In this document: in pieces, positions 55,652-63,605 of the stretch | How positions within the stretch are numbered: the stretch's first letter is position 1 | How the letters are laid out: every line of letters begins with the position of its first letter | Source: Arcobacter roscoffensis | Lineage (GTDB): Bacteria > Campylobacterota > Campylobacteria > Campylobacterales > Arcobacteraceae | DNA: 64,000 nt | Assembly (NCBI RefSeq): GCF_024267655.1 | Contig: NZ_CP100595.1 | Coordinates: 1,612,001 to 1,676,000 of the forward strand | Direction of reading: 5' to 3' | Notes under the pieces: model-generated | The model's input: only the letters and a program-made list of their open reading frames with translations | The model's database searches: none | What the model was told of the DNA's origin: nothing | Made by a program: the position numbers and the translations under genes

Positions 55652-56626
55652 TTACTTTTGAAGTAAAAGCTCACAAGCTTCTTTTGCGTGGTATGTGATA
55701 ATTAAGTTTGCACCAGCTCTTTTAAATGAAAGAAGTGTTTCCATCATTACTCTTTCATAATCAATAAGTCCAGCAGCCCCAGCATGTTTAAGCATAGCAT
55801 ACTCACCACTTACATTATAAACACAAAGTGGTGTATTTGAATTATTTCTAATATCTCTAATAACATCCATGTAAGATAGAGCTGGTTTTACCATAAGTAT
55901 ATCTGCCCCTTGTTTCTCATCTTCAAGTGACTCTTCAATAGCTTCTAATCTATTAGCAGGATTCATTTGATAAGTTCTTCTATCTCCAAATGAAGGTGTT
56001 GATTCAGCAACATCTCTAAAAGGTCCATAATATGCACTTGCAAACTTAGTTGAATATGCCATAATTGGTAAATTTTCATAACCATTTTCGTCTAATGCTT
56101 TTCTTAATGTACCAATAATTCCATCCATCATTCCAGATGGTGCTATCATATCAACGCCTGCTTTTGCATGTACTATTACTTGTTGTGCTGATATTTCTAA
56201 TGTTTTATCGTTATCAACTGTTTGAGTCTTTGGATCTAAAATCCCACAATGTCCATGATCTGTATACTCACAAAAACATAAGTCTGTAACAATAAACATT
56301 TCAGGGAATTTCTCTTTTATTGCTCTTATAGTTCTTGCTATAATACTCTCATCACATAAACACTCACTTCCCACAGAATCTTTAGTATCAGGAATTGCAA
56401 ATAATATTATAGATTTTAGATTAATACTTATTAAGTACTCACACTCTTTTAAAATCTCATCAATTGACATTTGAAATACACCTGGCATTGATGAAACTTC
56501 TGTTTTAATTCCTTCGCCTTCTCTTACAAATAATGGATATATAAAATCATCAGTTGAAAGCTTTGTTTCTTCTACTAAACCTCTTAAAGTTTCATTTATT
56601 CTTAGTCTTCTAAATCGTTTAAACAT
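55652..56626 (-). CDS. hemB: Delta-aminolevulinic acid dehydratase
   Basis: 324 residues. Condenses two ALA molecules into porphobilinogen. Zinc-type Cys cluster DLCFCEYTDHGHCG, IAPSGMMDG, first Schiff-base Lys in YSTKFASAYYGPFRD, second Lys in LMVKPALSYMD, and YNVSGEYAMLKHA. It is divergent from ribA. Start ATG with AAGAGGTAAATAG. Confidence 0.98.
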   Translation of the reverse strand: MFKRFRRLRINETLRGLVEETKLSTDDFIYPLFVREGEGIKTEVSSMPGVFQMSIDEILKECEYLISINLKSIILFAIPDTKDSVGSECLCDESIIARTIRAIKEKFPEMFIVTDLCFCEYTDHGHCGILDPKTQTVDNDKTLEISAQQVIVHAKAGVDMIAPSGMMDGIIGTLRKALDENGYENLPIMAYSTKFASAYYGPFRDVAESTPSFGDRRTYQMNPANRLEAIEESLEDEKQGADILMVKPALSYMDVIRDIRNNSNTPLCVYNVSGEYAMLKHAGAAGLIDYERVMMETLLSFKRAGANLIITYHAKEACELLLQK

Positions 56627-56645
56627 TCTATTTACCTCTTTTGGT

Positions 56646-56651
56646 TATAAT
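56646..56651 (+). promoter_or_regulatory. ribA -10 promoter element
   Basis: TATAAT at the start of the hemB/ribA divergent gap, about 34 nt before the ribA ATG at 56685. This gives a leader of roughly 27 nt that contains AAGG. Confidence 0.55.
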
Positions 56652-56684
56652 CTCGAATTCTAACAATATAAGGTTTAAAGATAA

Positions 56685-57260
56685 ATGAATATAATACAAT
56701 CAAATATAGCTAATCTACCTACAAAACATGGAAAGTTTAGAATAAAAGCTTATAAACAAGATAATCAAGAACACCTAGCTATCATGAGTGAGAATTTTGA
56801 AGAATTAGAATCTCCCTATGTTAGAATTCATTCAGAATGTCTAACAGGTGATACACTTGGCAGCTTAAAATGTGACTGTCAAAATCAATTAAATTTAGCA
56901 CTAGATTTTATATCAAAGCAGGGTGGCCTAGTAATCTACCATAGACAAGAGGGAAGAAATATAGGTTTATTAAACAAAGTAAATGCCTATTGTTTACAAG
57001 ATCAAGGAAGAAATACAATTGAAGCAAATATTGAGCTTGGTTTTGGTGAAGATGATAGAGATTATTCCGTAGTAAAATATATATTTAATGACTTAGATAT
57101 CAAAAAGATAAAACTTATTACAAATAATCCAAAAAAAATAGATTATGTAGAGAACTTAGGAATTGAAATTGTAAAAAGAATTCCAGCAATTACAAAAACT
57201 AATATATATAATGAACACTATTTAAAAACAAAAAAAGATCAAATGGGACACATGCTTTGA
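56685..57260 (+). CDS. ribA: GTP cyclohydrolase II
   Basis: 191 residues. First step of riboflavin synthesis from GTP. Zinc Cys motif SECLTGDTLGSLKCDCQNQL, YHRQEGRNIGL, and GFGEDDRDY. All three zinc cysteines are present, unlike the RibA-like half of the ribB product at 61973, so this is the functional enzyme. It overlaps rsmG by 4 nt. Confidence 0.97.
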   Translation: MNIIQSNIANLPTKHGKFRIKAYKQDNQEHLAIMSENFEELESPYVRIHSECLTGDTLGSLKCDCQNQLNLALDFISKQGGLVIYHRQEGRNIGLLNKVNAYCLQDQGRNTIEANIELGFGEDDRDYSVVKYIFNDLDIKKIKLITNNPKKIDYVENLGIEIVKRIPAITKTNIYNEHYLKTKKDQMGHML

Positions 57261-57844
57261 TAGATTTAAAACAATTATGCCAATCAAACAACTTAGATTT
57301 TGATGATAAATTTTATGAAGATTGTGAAGTTTTCACAAAACTTTTAAGACAATGGGGACAAGTTCATAACTTAACAGGAAGTCTTGCAATAGATGATATA
57401 AATGAGAATATTCTAGACTCAGTATATCCTTTAAGTTTTATTGAAAATCATGAAAGTTTTGCAGATATAGGAACAGGTGCTGGTTATCCAGGTCTTATTT
57501 TAGCAATGGCCAGAAGAGATATAAAAGCTTATTTAATAGAACCAAGAGTTAAAAGAGTATCTTTTTTAAACTTCGTAAAAGCTAGTTTAAAACTTGAAAA
57601 CTTAACAGTTATATGCAATAGAGTAGAAAAAGTTGAAGATTTAAATGTTGATTTAATAACTTCAAGAGCAGTTACAAACACTAACTTACTTTTAGATATT
57701 ACAAACAATATCAAAGAAGAAAATAGTTCATATCTTTTTTACAAAGGTTCCCTTGTTCAAGAAGAAATAGAACAAGCAAAAGTAAATAACTATACACTTG
57801 TAAATAGAAAAGATAGAAACTATTTATATATAAAAGGTAAATAA
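57257..57844 (+). CDS. rsmG: 16S rRNA (guanine527-N7)-methyltransferase
   Basis: 195 residues. SAM motif FADIGTGAGYPGLILAMA, WGQVHNLTGS at the N-terminus, and DLITSRAVTNTN are RsmG signatures. Start TTG at 57257, overlapping the ribA stop (TTGA). The following small gene begins in its stop codon (TAATG). Confidence 0.96.
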   Translation: MIDLKQLCQSNNLDFDDKFYEDCEVFTKLLRQWGQVHNLTGSLAIDDINENILDSVYPLSFIENHESFADIGTGAGYPGLILAMARRDIKAYLIEPRVKRVSFLNFVKASLKLENLTVICNRVEKVEDLNVDLITSRAVTNTNLLLDITNNIKEENSSYLFYKGSLVQEEIEQAKVNNYTLVNRKDRNYLYIKGK

Positions 57845-58065
57845 TGATTTTCAAAATTCTAGCAATACTAATAGTACTTTTTTTGGTTTACTTAATCTTC
57901 TTTAAAAAAGGAAGAGAAAAAGATATAGTTCAAGCAAAAAAAGATGAAAAAATCTCTGATGAAATGGTAGAATGCCCAACTTGTAAAACATATGTTTCTC
58001 AAAATGAAGCTATCTTAAGTAATGGAAAATTCTACTGCTCAGAAGAGTGTTTAAATAATAAATAG
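57844..58065 (+). CDS. PP0621-family small membrane protein
   Basis: 73 residues: an N-terminal membrane helix (IFKILAILIVLFLVYLIFF), a charged linker, then CPTCKTYVSQ and FYCSEECLNNK, a CxxC...CxxxC zinc-binding tail. This matches the PP0621/MYND-like small proteins of proteobacteria; the role is unknown. It is coupled to rsmG by a one-base overlap. Confidence 0.85.
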   Translation: MIFKILAILIVLFLVYLIFFKKGREKDIVQAKKDEKISDEMVECPTCKTYVSQNEAILSNGKFYCSEECLNNK

Positions 58066-58073
58066 GATTAACA

Positions 58074-58445
58074 ATGATACTAATAGGTGATAAACTAGTT
58101 CCTTTCGAAAATATTTCGAAAATCAATCAAATAAATGAGATAGAAAATACAAAAAGTAATAGTACTCTTTCATTTGGTTACAACGAAGACTTACTTAAAT
58201 ATACTTATGAAAATGAGTTAAATAGTGCTGTAAAAGTTAATTCAATTAAAGAAGCGATTTATGCAAATGCTTTAAATGCAAAATATATTCTTGCTCAAAA
58301 GTCATTAGCTAAACAAATTCAAAAGGTAGCAGAAAACTATATGTTTGACTCAAAAGTTTTGGCAATTATTGAATCTAATGAAGAATTAGAAGAAATAGCC
58401 ACTTTTGAAATAGATGGAATTATTTACAACTCAATAATTGAATAA
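58074..58445 (+). CDS. Hypothetical protein, 123 residues
   Basis: Unrecognised soluble protein: a beta-rich start (ILIGDKLVPFENI), a central helical stretch (KEAIYANALNAKYILAQKS), and an acidic end. Start ATG with AGGATTAACA, 8 nt after the PP0621-like gene. It is probably part of the ribA-rsmG operon. Confidence 0.78.
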   Translation: MILIGDKLVPFENISKINQINEIENTKSNSTLSFGYNEDLLKYTYENELNSAVKVNSIKEAIYANALNAKYILAQKSLAKQIQKVAENYMFDSKVLAIIESNEELEEIATFEIDGIIYNSIIE

Positions 58446-58519
58446 AAAATAACTAACCAAAAAATAAGCAAACATTAGATAACATAATTACCTTTTATAT
58501 AAACAATATAGGCAAAAAT

Positions 58520-58675
58520 ATGAAAGAAATATTAGATATCGTAATTCTTATTATGTTCGTAATTATGGTTGCATTATTTATAATCAACTTTAACAAACAA
58601 CAAATAAAGAAATACAAAGATAAAATAGAAAATAAAGATGACAAGACTTCTAATAAGGAAACAATAGATGAATAA
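58520..58675 (+). CDS. Small single-pass membrane protein, 51 residues
   Basis: Frame starting MKEILDIVILIMFVIMVALF: one hydrophobic helix, then a basic/acidic cytoplasmic tail (KKYKDKIENKDDKTSNKE). It overlaps the glyS start by 8 nt, which supports a real gene translated with glyS. A weak AGG lies before the ATG. Function unknown. Confidence 0.65.
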   Translation: MKEILDIVILIMFVIMVALFIINFNKQQIKKYKDKIENKDDKTSNKETIDE

Positions 58676-60683
58676 ACCATTATTAATAGAGATTGGTGTT
58701 GAAGAATTACCAGCAATTCCATTTTTAAAAGAGTTAGCAAACATTGAGAAAAAATGGACTGACATTTTAGAAAAGAATAGATTATTATGTGATTTTGAAT
58801 TTTTCTATACACCAAGAAGATTAGTATTATGGCATAGAGAGTTTCAAGTAAAACAAGAAGATTCAGTTCAAGAAATGTTCGGAGCTCCTGTAAAGATAGC
58901 ATTTAAAGATGGTGAACCAACTGGTGCTGCTTTAGGTTTTGCAAAAAAATGTGGTGTAAGTGTAGATGAATTAGATAAAATCGATCAAGGAAGAGGGGAA
59001 GTTTTATACTTCAAAAAAGAAGTAACTGGAACAAACTCAGCTGATTTATTAAATGATATGGTAAATGAATTTATCTCTTCTTTAAATTTTGGAAAATCAA
59101 TGAGATGGGCTTCAAGAACAGATAGCTTTATTAGACCTATTAGATCATTATCAATTATGCTAGGTGAACAAGTAGTTGAGGGTGAACTTTATGGAGTTAA
59201 ATCTTCTAACTTTGCTTTTGCACATAGAATGGTTTCTTATGAACCTTTCACATTTGATTTTGCAGGAGATTATTTCTGTAAACTTGATAAAAATGGAGTT
59301 ATTTTATATCCAGATGAAAGAAGAAAAATCATCTTAGATCAAATGAGAGAGATTGAGCATAGAGATGGTGTTAAAATTGAAATAGATAAAGATTTACTAG
59401 AAGAAGTTGTTGCTATTACAGAATATCCAACTGCTTTAATTGGTAAATTTGACGAAGAGTTTTTAGAGTTACCAGAAGAAGTAATTGTAACTTCTATGAA
59501 AGAACACCAAAGATATTTTGCTGTTTATAAAGATGACAAATTAACAAACAACTTTATTGTTGTATCAAACTCTAAAACTAATGACTTTGGTTACATTATT
59601 GAAGGTAATGAAAAAGTATTAAGACCAAGACTTGCAGATGGTATGTTCTTCTGGAAAAATGATATTAATAATGGGCTTTCAAATGAAGGACTTAAAAAGC
59701 TTACATTTGTAGAAGGTTTAGGTTCTATGTATGAGAAGTGTGAAAGAGAAGCAAAAATTGCATCTTACTTAGCCAATACATTTGAAGTAGAACAAAAAGA
59801 TCTTATAGAAAAAGCTGTAATGTTAAGTAAAGCAGACTTAATGTCTGAAATGGTATTTGAATTTACAGAACTTCAAGGTCTTATGGGATACTACTATGCA
59901 AAACTTGCAGGAGAAGATGAACTAGTATACACTGCACTTAAAGAGCAGTATTTACCAGATGGTGAAGACTCTGACTTACCATCAAATAAATTTTCATCAA
60001 TAATAGCATTAGCTTATAAACTTGATAACTTAATGGGATTATTTAGTGTTGGTAAAATCCCAACTGGTTCAAAAGATCCATTTGGATTAAGAAGAGCTGC
60101 TGCTGGTATTGTAAAAATTTCAATGGAACATGAATTATCAGTTGATTTAGATAAAATCATTGATGCATTAGCATCTAATTACCCAGGATTAGATAAAGCT
60201 CAATTAGTTGAATTCTTCAATGAAAGACTATTTAAAATTTTTGATGTAAACCCATCTGTATTAAAAGCAGTTTTAGGTTCAGGGGAAACTGATATATTTA
60301 AAATCTCTAAAAAACTTTGTGCATTAAACCCAATTGTTCAAAGTGATAATTTCAAAGAATACTCTACAACATTTAAAAGAGTTGCAAATATCATCAAAGA
60401 TATAGATGTAAACTCTGAACTAACTGTTAATGACTCTTTATTAGAAGATGATGCAGAAAAAGAATTGTATTTAGCATTTACAACAGTTGTATCAAAAGAG
60501 TATCAATGTTATGAAGACCAAGTAGAGGCTTTATTTGATTTAAAATCACAATTAGATAACTTCTTTGACAATGTATATGTAAATCATGAAGATGAAGCTA
60601 TCAAAACAAATAGAAAAAATATCATAGGTAAAGTTTACCAAGAATTTAGAAAAATTGCTGATATTAAAGAAATTACTATCTAA
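58668..60683 (+). CDS. glyS: Glycyl-tRNA synthetase beta subunit
   Basis: 671 residues. Beta chain of the heterotetrameric bacterial enzyme: N-terminal LLIEIGVEELPAIP, FGAPVKIAF, FGKSMRWASRTDSFIRPIRSL, the HD-like middle region (KADLMSEMVFEFTELQGLMG), PFGLRRAAAGIV, and a C-terminal tRNA-binding domain. The alpha subunit gene glyQ is not adjacent. Start ATG with AAGGAAACAATAG. Confidence 0.98.
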   Translation: MNKPLLIEIGVEELPAIPFLKELANIEKKWTDILEKNRLLCDFEFFYTPRRLVLWHREFQVKQEDSVQEMFGAPVKIAFKDGEPTGAALGFAKKCGVSVDELDKIDQGRGEVLYFKKEVTGTNSADLLNDMVNEFISSLNFGKSMRWASRTDSFIRPIRSLSIMLGEQVVEGELYGVKSSNFAFAHRMVSYEPFTFDFAGDYFCKLDKNGVILYPDERRKIILDQMREIEHRDGVKIEIDKDLLEEVVAITEYPTALIGKFDEEFLELPEEVIVTSMKEHQRYFAVYKDDKLTNNFIVVSNSKTNDFGYIIEGNEKVLRPRLADGMFFWKNDINNGLSNEGLKKLTFVEGLGSMYEKCEREAKIASYLANTFEVEQKDLIEKAVMLSKADLMSEMVFEFTELQGLMGYYYAKLAGEDELVYTALKEQYLPDGEDSDLPSNKFSSIIALAYKLDNLMGLFSVGKIPTGSKDPFGLRRAAAGIVKISMEHELSVDLDKIIDALASNYPGLDKAQLVEFFNERLFKIFDVNPSVLKAVLGSGETDIFKISKKLCALNPIVQSDNFKEYSTTFKRVANIIKDIDVNSELTVNDSLLEDDAEKELYLAFTTVVSKEYQCYEDQVEALFDLKSQLDNFFDNVYVNHEDEAIKTNRKNIIGKVYQEFRKIADIKEITI

Positions 60684-60688
60684 TAAAA

Positions 60689-60714
60689 TATGAATAGACT
60701 TAGCTCTATTCATA
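60689..60714 (+). terminator. glyS downstream hairpin
   Basis: 9-bp stem (TATGAATAG / CTATTCATA) with an 8-nt loop, 6 nt after the glyS stop. The following sequence is AT-rich but not a pure T run. Confidence 0.5.
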
Positions 60715-60833
60715 TAAAATAAATAACTAATCACACTTTTAAAAATTATTAATCCCTAAACTACTCAAATCTTGCTTTTAGTACTTTTGTAGTACACTTT
60801 TACTTTAAAAAACTTATAATAAGGAAATATATA

Positions 60834-61178
60834 GTGAAGAAAATTTTAATAGCAACTTCCTTAGTAGCGACTGCTTTATTTTTTAATGGTTGTGAAGAGA
60901 AACAAAATAAAATCAATAGATATATTCAAAACTGGACAGGTGTAAATGGAGTTCTTGAAGTTTATGCAGGAGAAAAACTAGTAAAGAGATTCATAAAAAT
61001 TGATAAACTTTCAACAGCTGTTGCAACAGAAGGAAAGAACCATAGACCATATAGATTTGGATATGGAATACTTGATCAGAATTTAAACTTTAAAAAAGAT
61101 GCAAATGAGAGTAAAGTATATTTTGAGTTTTCTGATTACTCTACAAACTATATTTTCTTTGAAAATCCAAACCCATAA
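60834..61178 (+). CDS. Hypothetical lipoprotein, 114 residues
   Basis: Signal peptide with lipobox FFNGC (MKKILIATSLVATALFFNGC). The mature part is beta-rich (NGVLEVYAGEKLVKRFI; YFEFSDYSTNYIFFE). Start GTG at 60834 with AAGGAA upstream. Family not recognised; similar small lipoproteins occur widely in Campylobacterota. It is followed 14 nt later by another lipoprotein gene. Confidence 0.8.
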   Translation: MKKILIATSLVATALFFNGCEEKQNKINRYIQNWTGVNGVLEVYAGEKLVKRFIKIDKLSTAVATEGKNHRPYRFGYGILDQNLNFKKDANESKVYFEFSDYSTNYIFFENPNP

Positions 61179-61192
61179 AAAAGAAGGACAAA

Positions 61193-61360
61193 ATGAAAAG
61201 AATTCTATTAATTACAATTACATCTATTTTTATCTTTTCAGGTTGTGCAACTTGGGAAGGGGTTAAAGAAGATAGTTCAAAAGCTTGGAGTGCTACAAAA
61301 AAAGGAAGCAAGCATGTTTATGAAGGAACAAAAGAAGCAATACACGAAGCCACTGAATAG
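61193..61360 (+). CDS. Small entericidin-like lipoprotein, 55 residues
   Basis: Lipoprotein signal with lipobox IFSGC, then an amphipathic, lysine-rich tail (WEGVKEDSSKAWSATKKGS, TKEAIHEATE). Length and amphipathic tail resemble entericidins, the small membrane-active lipoproteins, but the match is loose. Start ATG with AAGAAGGA. It is followed by a hairpin. Confidence 0.7.
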   Translation: MKRILLITITSIFIFSGCATWEGVKEDSSKAWSATKKGSKHVYEGTKEAIHEATE

Positions 61361-61368
61361 CTTAAGTT

Positions 61369-61394
61369 ATATTTTGGGGAAATCCCCAAAATAT
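61369..61394. terminator. Hairpin between lipoprotein and tRNA genes
   Basis: Perfect 11-bp stem (ATATTTTGGGG / CCCCAAAATAT) with a 4-nt loop, 8 nt after the lipoprotein stop. No T run follows on either strand. Confidence 0.6.
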
Positions 61395-61474
61395 GTACAA
61401 AGTATAATAGAAAAAAATCGCGCTTTTTGAATAATTGTTAGTATGTATTATAAAGTTTACTTTGTGAAATTTAA

Positions 61475-61551
61475 TGGAGCTGGTGAAGGGACTTGAACCC
61501 CCGACCTGCTGATTACAAATCAGCTGCTCTAGCCAACTGAGCTACACCAGC
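61475..61551 (-). tRNA. tRNA-Thr (TGT)
   Basis: Full cloverleaf on the minus strand: acceptor GCTGGTG, D-arm GCTC...GAGC, anticodon loop TTTGTAA (anticodon TGT), T-arm GGTTCAA. CCA is encoded at 61475-61477. Confidence 0.95.
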
Positions 61552-61587
61552 TTCCAAAAATAAAAAGATTATTCAACATGTGAATAA

Positions 61588-61664
61588 TGGTGTCAAGAGA
61601 GAGACTTGAACTCTCGACCTCCGGCTTATGAGACCAGCGCTCTAGCCAGCTGAGCTACCTTGAC
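61588..61664 (-). tRNA. tRNA-Met (CAT), elongator
   Basis: Acceptor GTCAAGG, D-arm present, anticodon loop CTCATAA (anticodon CAT), T-arm AGTTCAAG, encoded CCA. G1 pairs with C72, so it is not the initiator. A lysidine-modified tRNA-Ile with the same anticodon cannot be excluded by sequence alone. Confidence 0.88.
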
Positions 61665-61677
61665 ATATTGGCTAAAT

Positions 61678-61754
<77 letters not shown>

Positions 61755-61778
61755 AACTAATATTTTAAGACACTTAAA

Positions 61779-61853
61779 TGGATGGGGTAGAGGGATTCGA
61801 ACCCCCGAATAACGATACCAAAAACCGTTGCCTTACCACTTGGCGATACCCCA
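61779..61853 (-). tRNA. tRNA-Gln (TTG)
   Basis: Acceptor TGGGGTA, D-arm CGCCAAGTGGTAAGGC, anticodon TTG within GGTTTTTGGTAT, T-arm GGGTTCGAATCC, encoded CCA. Very close to other bacterial tRNA-Gln. It is first in the minus-strand order of the four tRNAs. Confidence 0.95.
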
Positions 61854-61929
61854 TTTTTTAAGTGACGAAATTATAGTGGAAATTATAATATTTGTCAAGA
61901 GGTTTTAGAAAAAATTTTGAAATTTCTGA

Positions 61930-61935
61930 TATAAT
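61930..61935 (+). promoter_or_regulatory. ribB -10 promoter element
   Basis: TATAAT (in CTGATATAATAT) lies 37 nt before the ribB ATG at 61973. It supports that start over the in-frame TTG at 61892, which lies upstream of this promoter. No FMN riboswitch is visible. Confidence 0.55.
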
Positions 61936-61972
61936 ATATTATAAATTAAATAAATTATTGAAAAGAAGAGAC

Positions 61973-63001
61973 ATGAACGCAATACAAAGAGTAAAAGAAG
62001 CAATTGAAGAAATACAAAAAGGAAATATGGTCATCATGCTTGATGATGAAGATAGAGAAAATGAAGGTGATTTAGTTTATTCAGCAGCATTAAGTACTCC
62101 TGAAAAAGTAAACTTTATGGCAACTCATGCAAAAGGTCTAATCTGTGTATCGGTTACAAAAGAGACTGCAAATAAATTAGAGTTAAATCCTATGGTTAAT
62201 TCTAATACATCTTCATACGAAACAGCATTTACAGTTTCAGTTGATGCAGCAGATGCAGCAACAGGAATCAGTGCAGGTGAAAGAGATGACACAATAAAAA
62301 TTTTAGCAAACCCAATAGCCAAGGCTACTGAACTTGTAAGACCTGGTCATATATTTCCATTAATTGCAAAAGATGGTGGAGTTTTAGTTAGAACAGGTCA
62401 TACAGAAGGAAGCGTTGACTTATGTAAACTTGCAGGACTAAACGGAGAAGCTGTAATTTGTGAAATTATGAAAGAAGATGGAACAATGGCAAGAAGAGAT
62501 GATTTAGATATTTTTGCCCAAAAACACAATATGAAACAAATTTATATTTCTGACTTAGTTGAGTATAGATTATCTCATGAAAAACTTGTAGAAGAAATAT
62601 CTAGTGAAGAAACTAACTTCTTAGGGACTAGTGCTAAGAAAAAAGAGTTTAAAGACCATTTAGGAAATGTACATACAGCAATCTTATTAGGTGATCAAAA
62701 TGAAATTAGTCATGTGAAATTTCATACAATTTTACCTGATATAGAGTTATTCTTAAAAGATGAAAAGCTAAATTCTATGTTAAAAACAATAAACTTTTTA
62801 CAATCAAAAGGTGGAGTTCTAATTTTCTTATCAGACGAGAAAAAAAGAGAAACTCAAAAAGATTATGGAATAGGGGCTCAAATACTAAACAGCTTAAATA
62901 TTAAGCAAATAAAACTTATGACAAGTGGAGGGAAACACTCTTTTGTTGGACTTCAAGGTTTTGGTTTAGAAATTGTTGAAGAAATTCAAATAGAGTGTTA
63001 A
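61973..63001 (+). CDS. ribB: 3,4-dihydroxy-2-butanone 4-phosphate synthase with degenerate RibA domain
   Basis: 342 residues. The N-terminal half (1-205) is a complete RibB: MVIMLDDEDRENEGDLVY, FMATHAKGLICVS, TAFTVSVDA, GHIFPLIAKDGGVLVRTGHTEG. It makes the four-carbon unit of riboflavin. The C-terminal half resembles GTP cyclohydrolase II in overall layout (DYGIGAQILNSLNIKQIKLMT) but lacks the zinc cysteines and the SECLTGD region, so it should be inactive; ribA at 56685 supplies that step. Start ATG at 61973 with AAAGAAGAGAC. Confidence 0.95.
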   Translation: MNAIQRVKEAIEEIQKGNMVIMLDDEDRENEGDLVYSAALSTPEKVNFMATHAKGLICVSVTKETANKLELNPMVNSNTSSYETAFTVSVDAADAATGISAGERDDTIKILANPIAKATELVRPGHIFPLIAKDGGVLVRTGHTEGSVDLCKLAGLNGEAVICEIMKEDGTMARRDDLDIFAQKHNMKQIYISDLVEYRLSHEKLVEEISSEETNFLGTSAKKKEFKDHLGNVHTAILLGDQNEISHVKFHTILPDIELFLKDEKLNSMLKTINFLQSKGGVLIFLSDEKKRETQKDYGIGAQILNSLNIKQIKLMTSGGKHSFVGLQGFGLEIVEEIQIEC

Positions 63002-63013
63002 ACTCTATTTGAA
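62985..63013. terminator. Hairpin over the ribB stop codon
   Basis: 12-bp stem (TTCAAATAGAGT / ACTCTATTTGAA) with a 5-nt loop that contains the stop codon. It lies between convergent ribB and the 63025 gene. There is no T run. Confidence 0.6.
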
Positions 63014-63024
63014 ATAGTAGGAAT

Positions 63025-63519
63025 TTAAACTAAACCTGCTGCTGATTTAATTAAATCTAATGTTTTTTGAGGAATCACTAAATCATTAGATAATTTATCT
63101 TCATTCTCTTTATAATATTTTGACTCTAAAATTATATTAATTTTATCTTCATATTTTTGAATAACAGTTTCTTGTGTATCTCTATCTTCAATATCTAAGA
63201 ATTGTCTAGGCTCTTGGTTTGATACTCTTGCAAGTCTATATTCAAAAAGAGATCTATTATCAAAATCTTCATTAAATCTATTACAAATAGTTTGATAAAC
63301 ATCATTTAATTCTGCTTCATACTTTCTGTAAATAGTTCCAGCACTATCATTTAATGCTCTTGTAAAGTTGTCATAATCAACAAATAGGGATTTTAAAGTC
63401 TCTTCATCTAAAGAGTCTTCTTCAACATTATACTTCTTTGATAACAAGTGCTTGCAACAATAATAAACAACTTCTTTTTCTGTATTTTTAATGTCAGCTA
63501 AAAATTCTGATAATTTCAT
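63025..63519 (-). CDS. Hypothetical protein, 164 residues
   Basis: Unrecognised helical, acidic, soluble protein. A CC pair near the start (VVYYCCKHLL) and several conserved-looking aromatic and charged positions (FEYRLARVSNQEPRQF) are all that can be noted. Start ATG with AGGAGAAATAT. It lies just downstream of pckA behind that gene's terminator. Confidence 0.75.
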   Translation of the reverse strand: MKLSEFLADIKNTEKEVVYYCCKHLLSKKYNVEEDSLDEETLKSLFVDYDNFTRALNDSAGTIYRKYEAELNDVYQTICNRFNEDFDNRSLFEYRLARVSNQEPRQFLDIEDRDTQETVIQKYEDKINIILESKYYKENEDKLSNDLVIPQKTLDLIKSAAGLV

Positions 63520-63546
63520 ATATTTCTCCTATTTAATTTAATGAAA

Positions 63547-63574
63547 AAAAGGAGTGAAAATTTTCACTCCTTTT
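63547..63574 (-). terminator. pckA terminator
   Basis: 28-nt perfect palindrome (AAAAGGAGTGAAAA / TTTTCACTCCTTTT). On the minus strand it is followed by a T run, 30 nt after the pckA stop. Confidence 0.85.
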
Positions 63575-63605
63575 GACAGTAAATTTTTAATAGTAGAATT
63601 ATACC

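Noticed and set aside
58495-58902. Minus-strand open frame opposite the start of glyS
   Set aside because: It is antisense to well-supported genes (the 51-residue gene and glyS) and its low-complexity Leu/Ile content is typical of a shadow frame in AT-rich DNA.
60815-60820. TATAAT just before the GTG of the 60834 lipoprotein
   Set aside because: The AAGGAA ribosome site follows it directly, so a transcript starting 7 nt after the TATAAT would lack that site; the true promoter is probably further upstream.
61245-61430. 61-codon plus-strand frame across the small lipoprotein gene
   Set aside because: The frame starting at 61193 has a lipoprotein signal and ribosome site; the 61245 frame runs through the hairpin and has no such support.
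61892-61972. N-terminal extension of ribB from a TTG at 61892
   Set aside because: The extension lies partly upstream of the probable -10 element at 61930 and does not look like RibB; the ATG at 61973 with AAAGAAGAGAC matches the family start.
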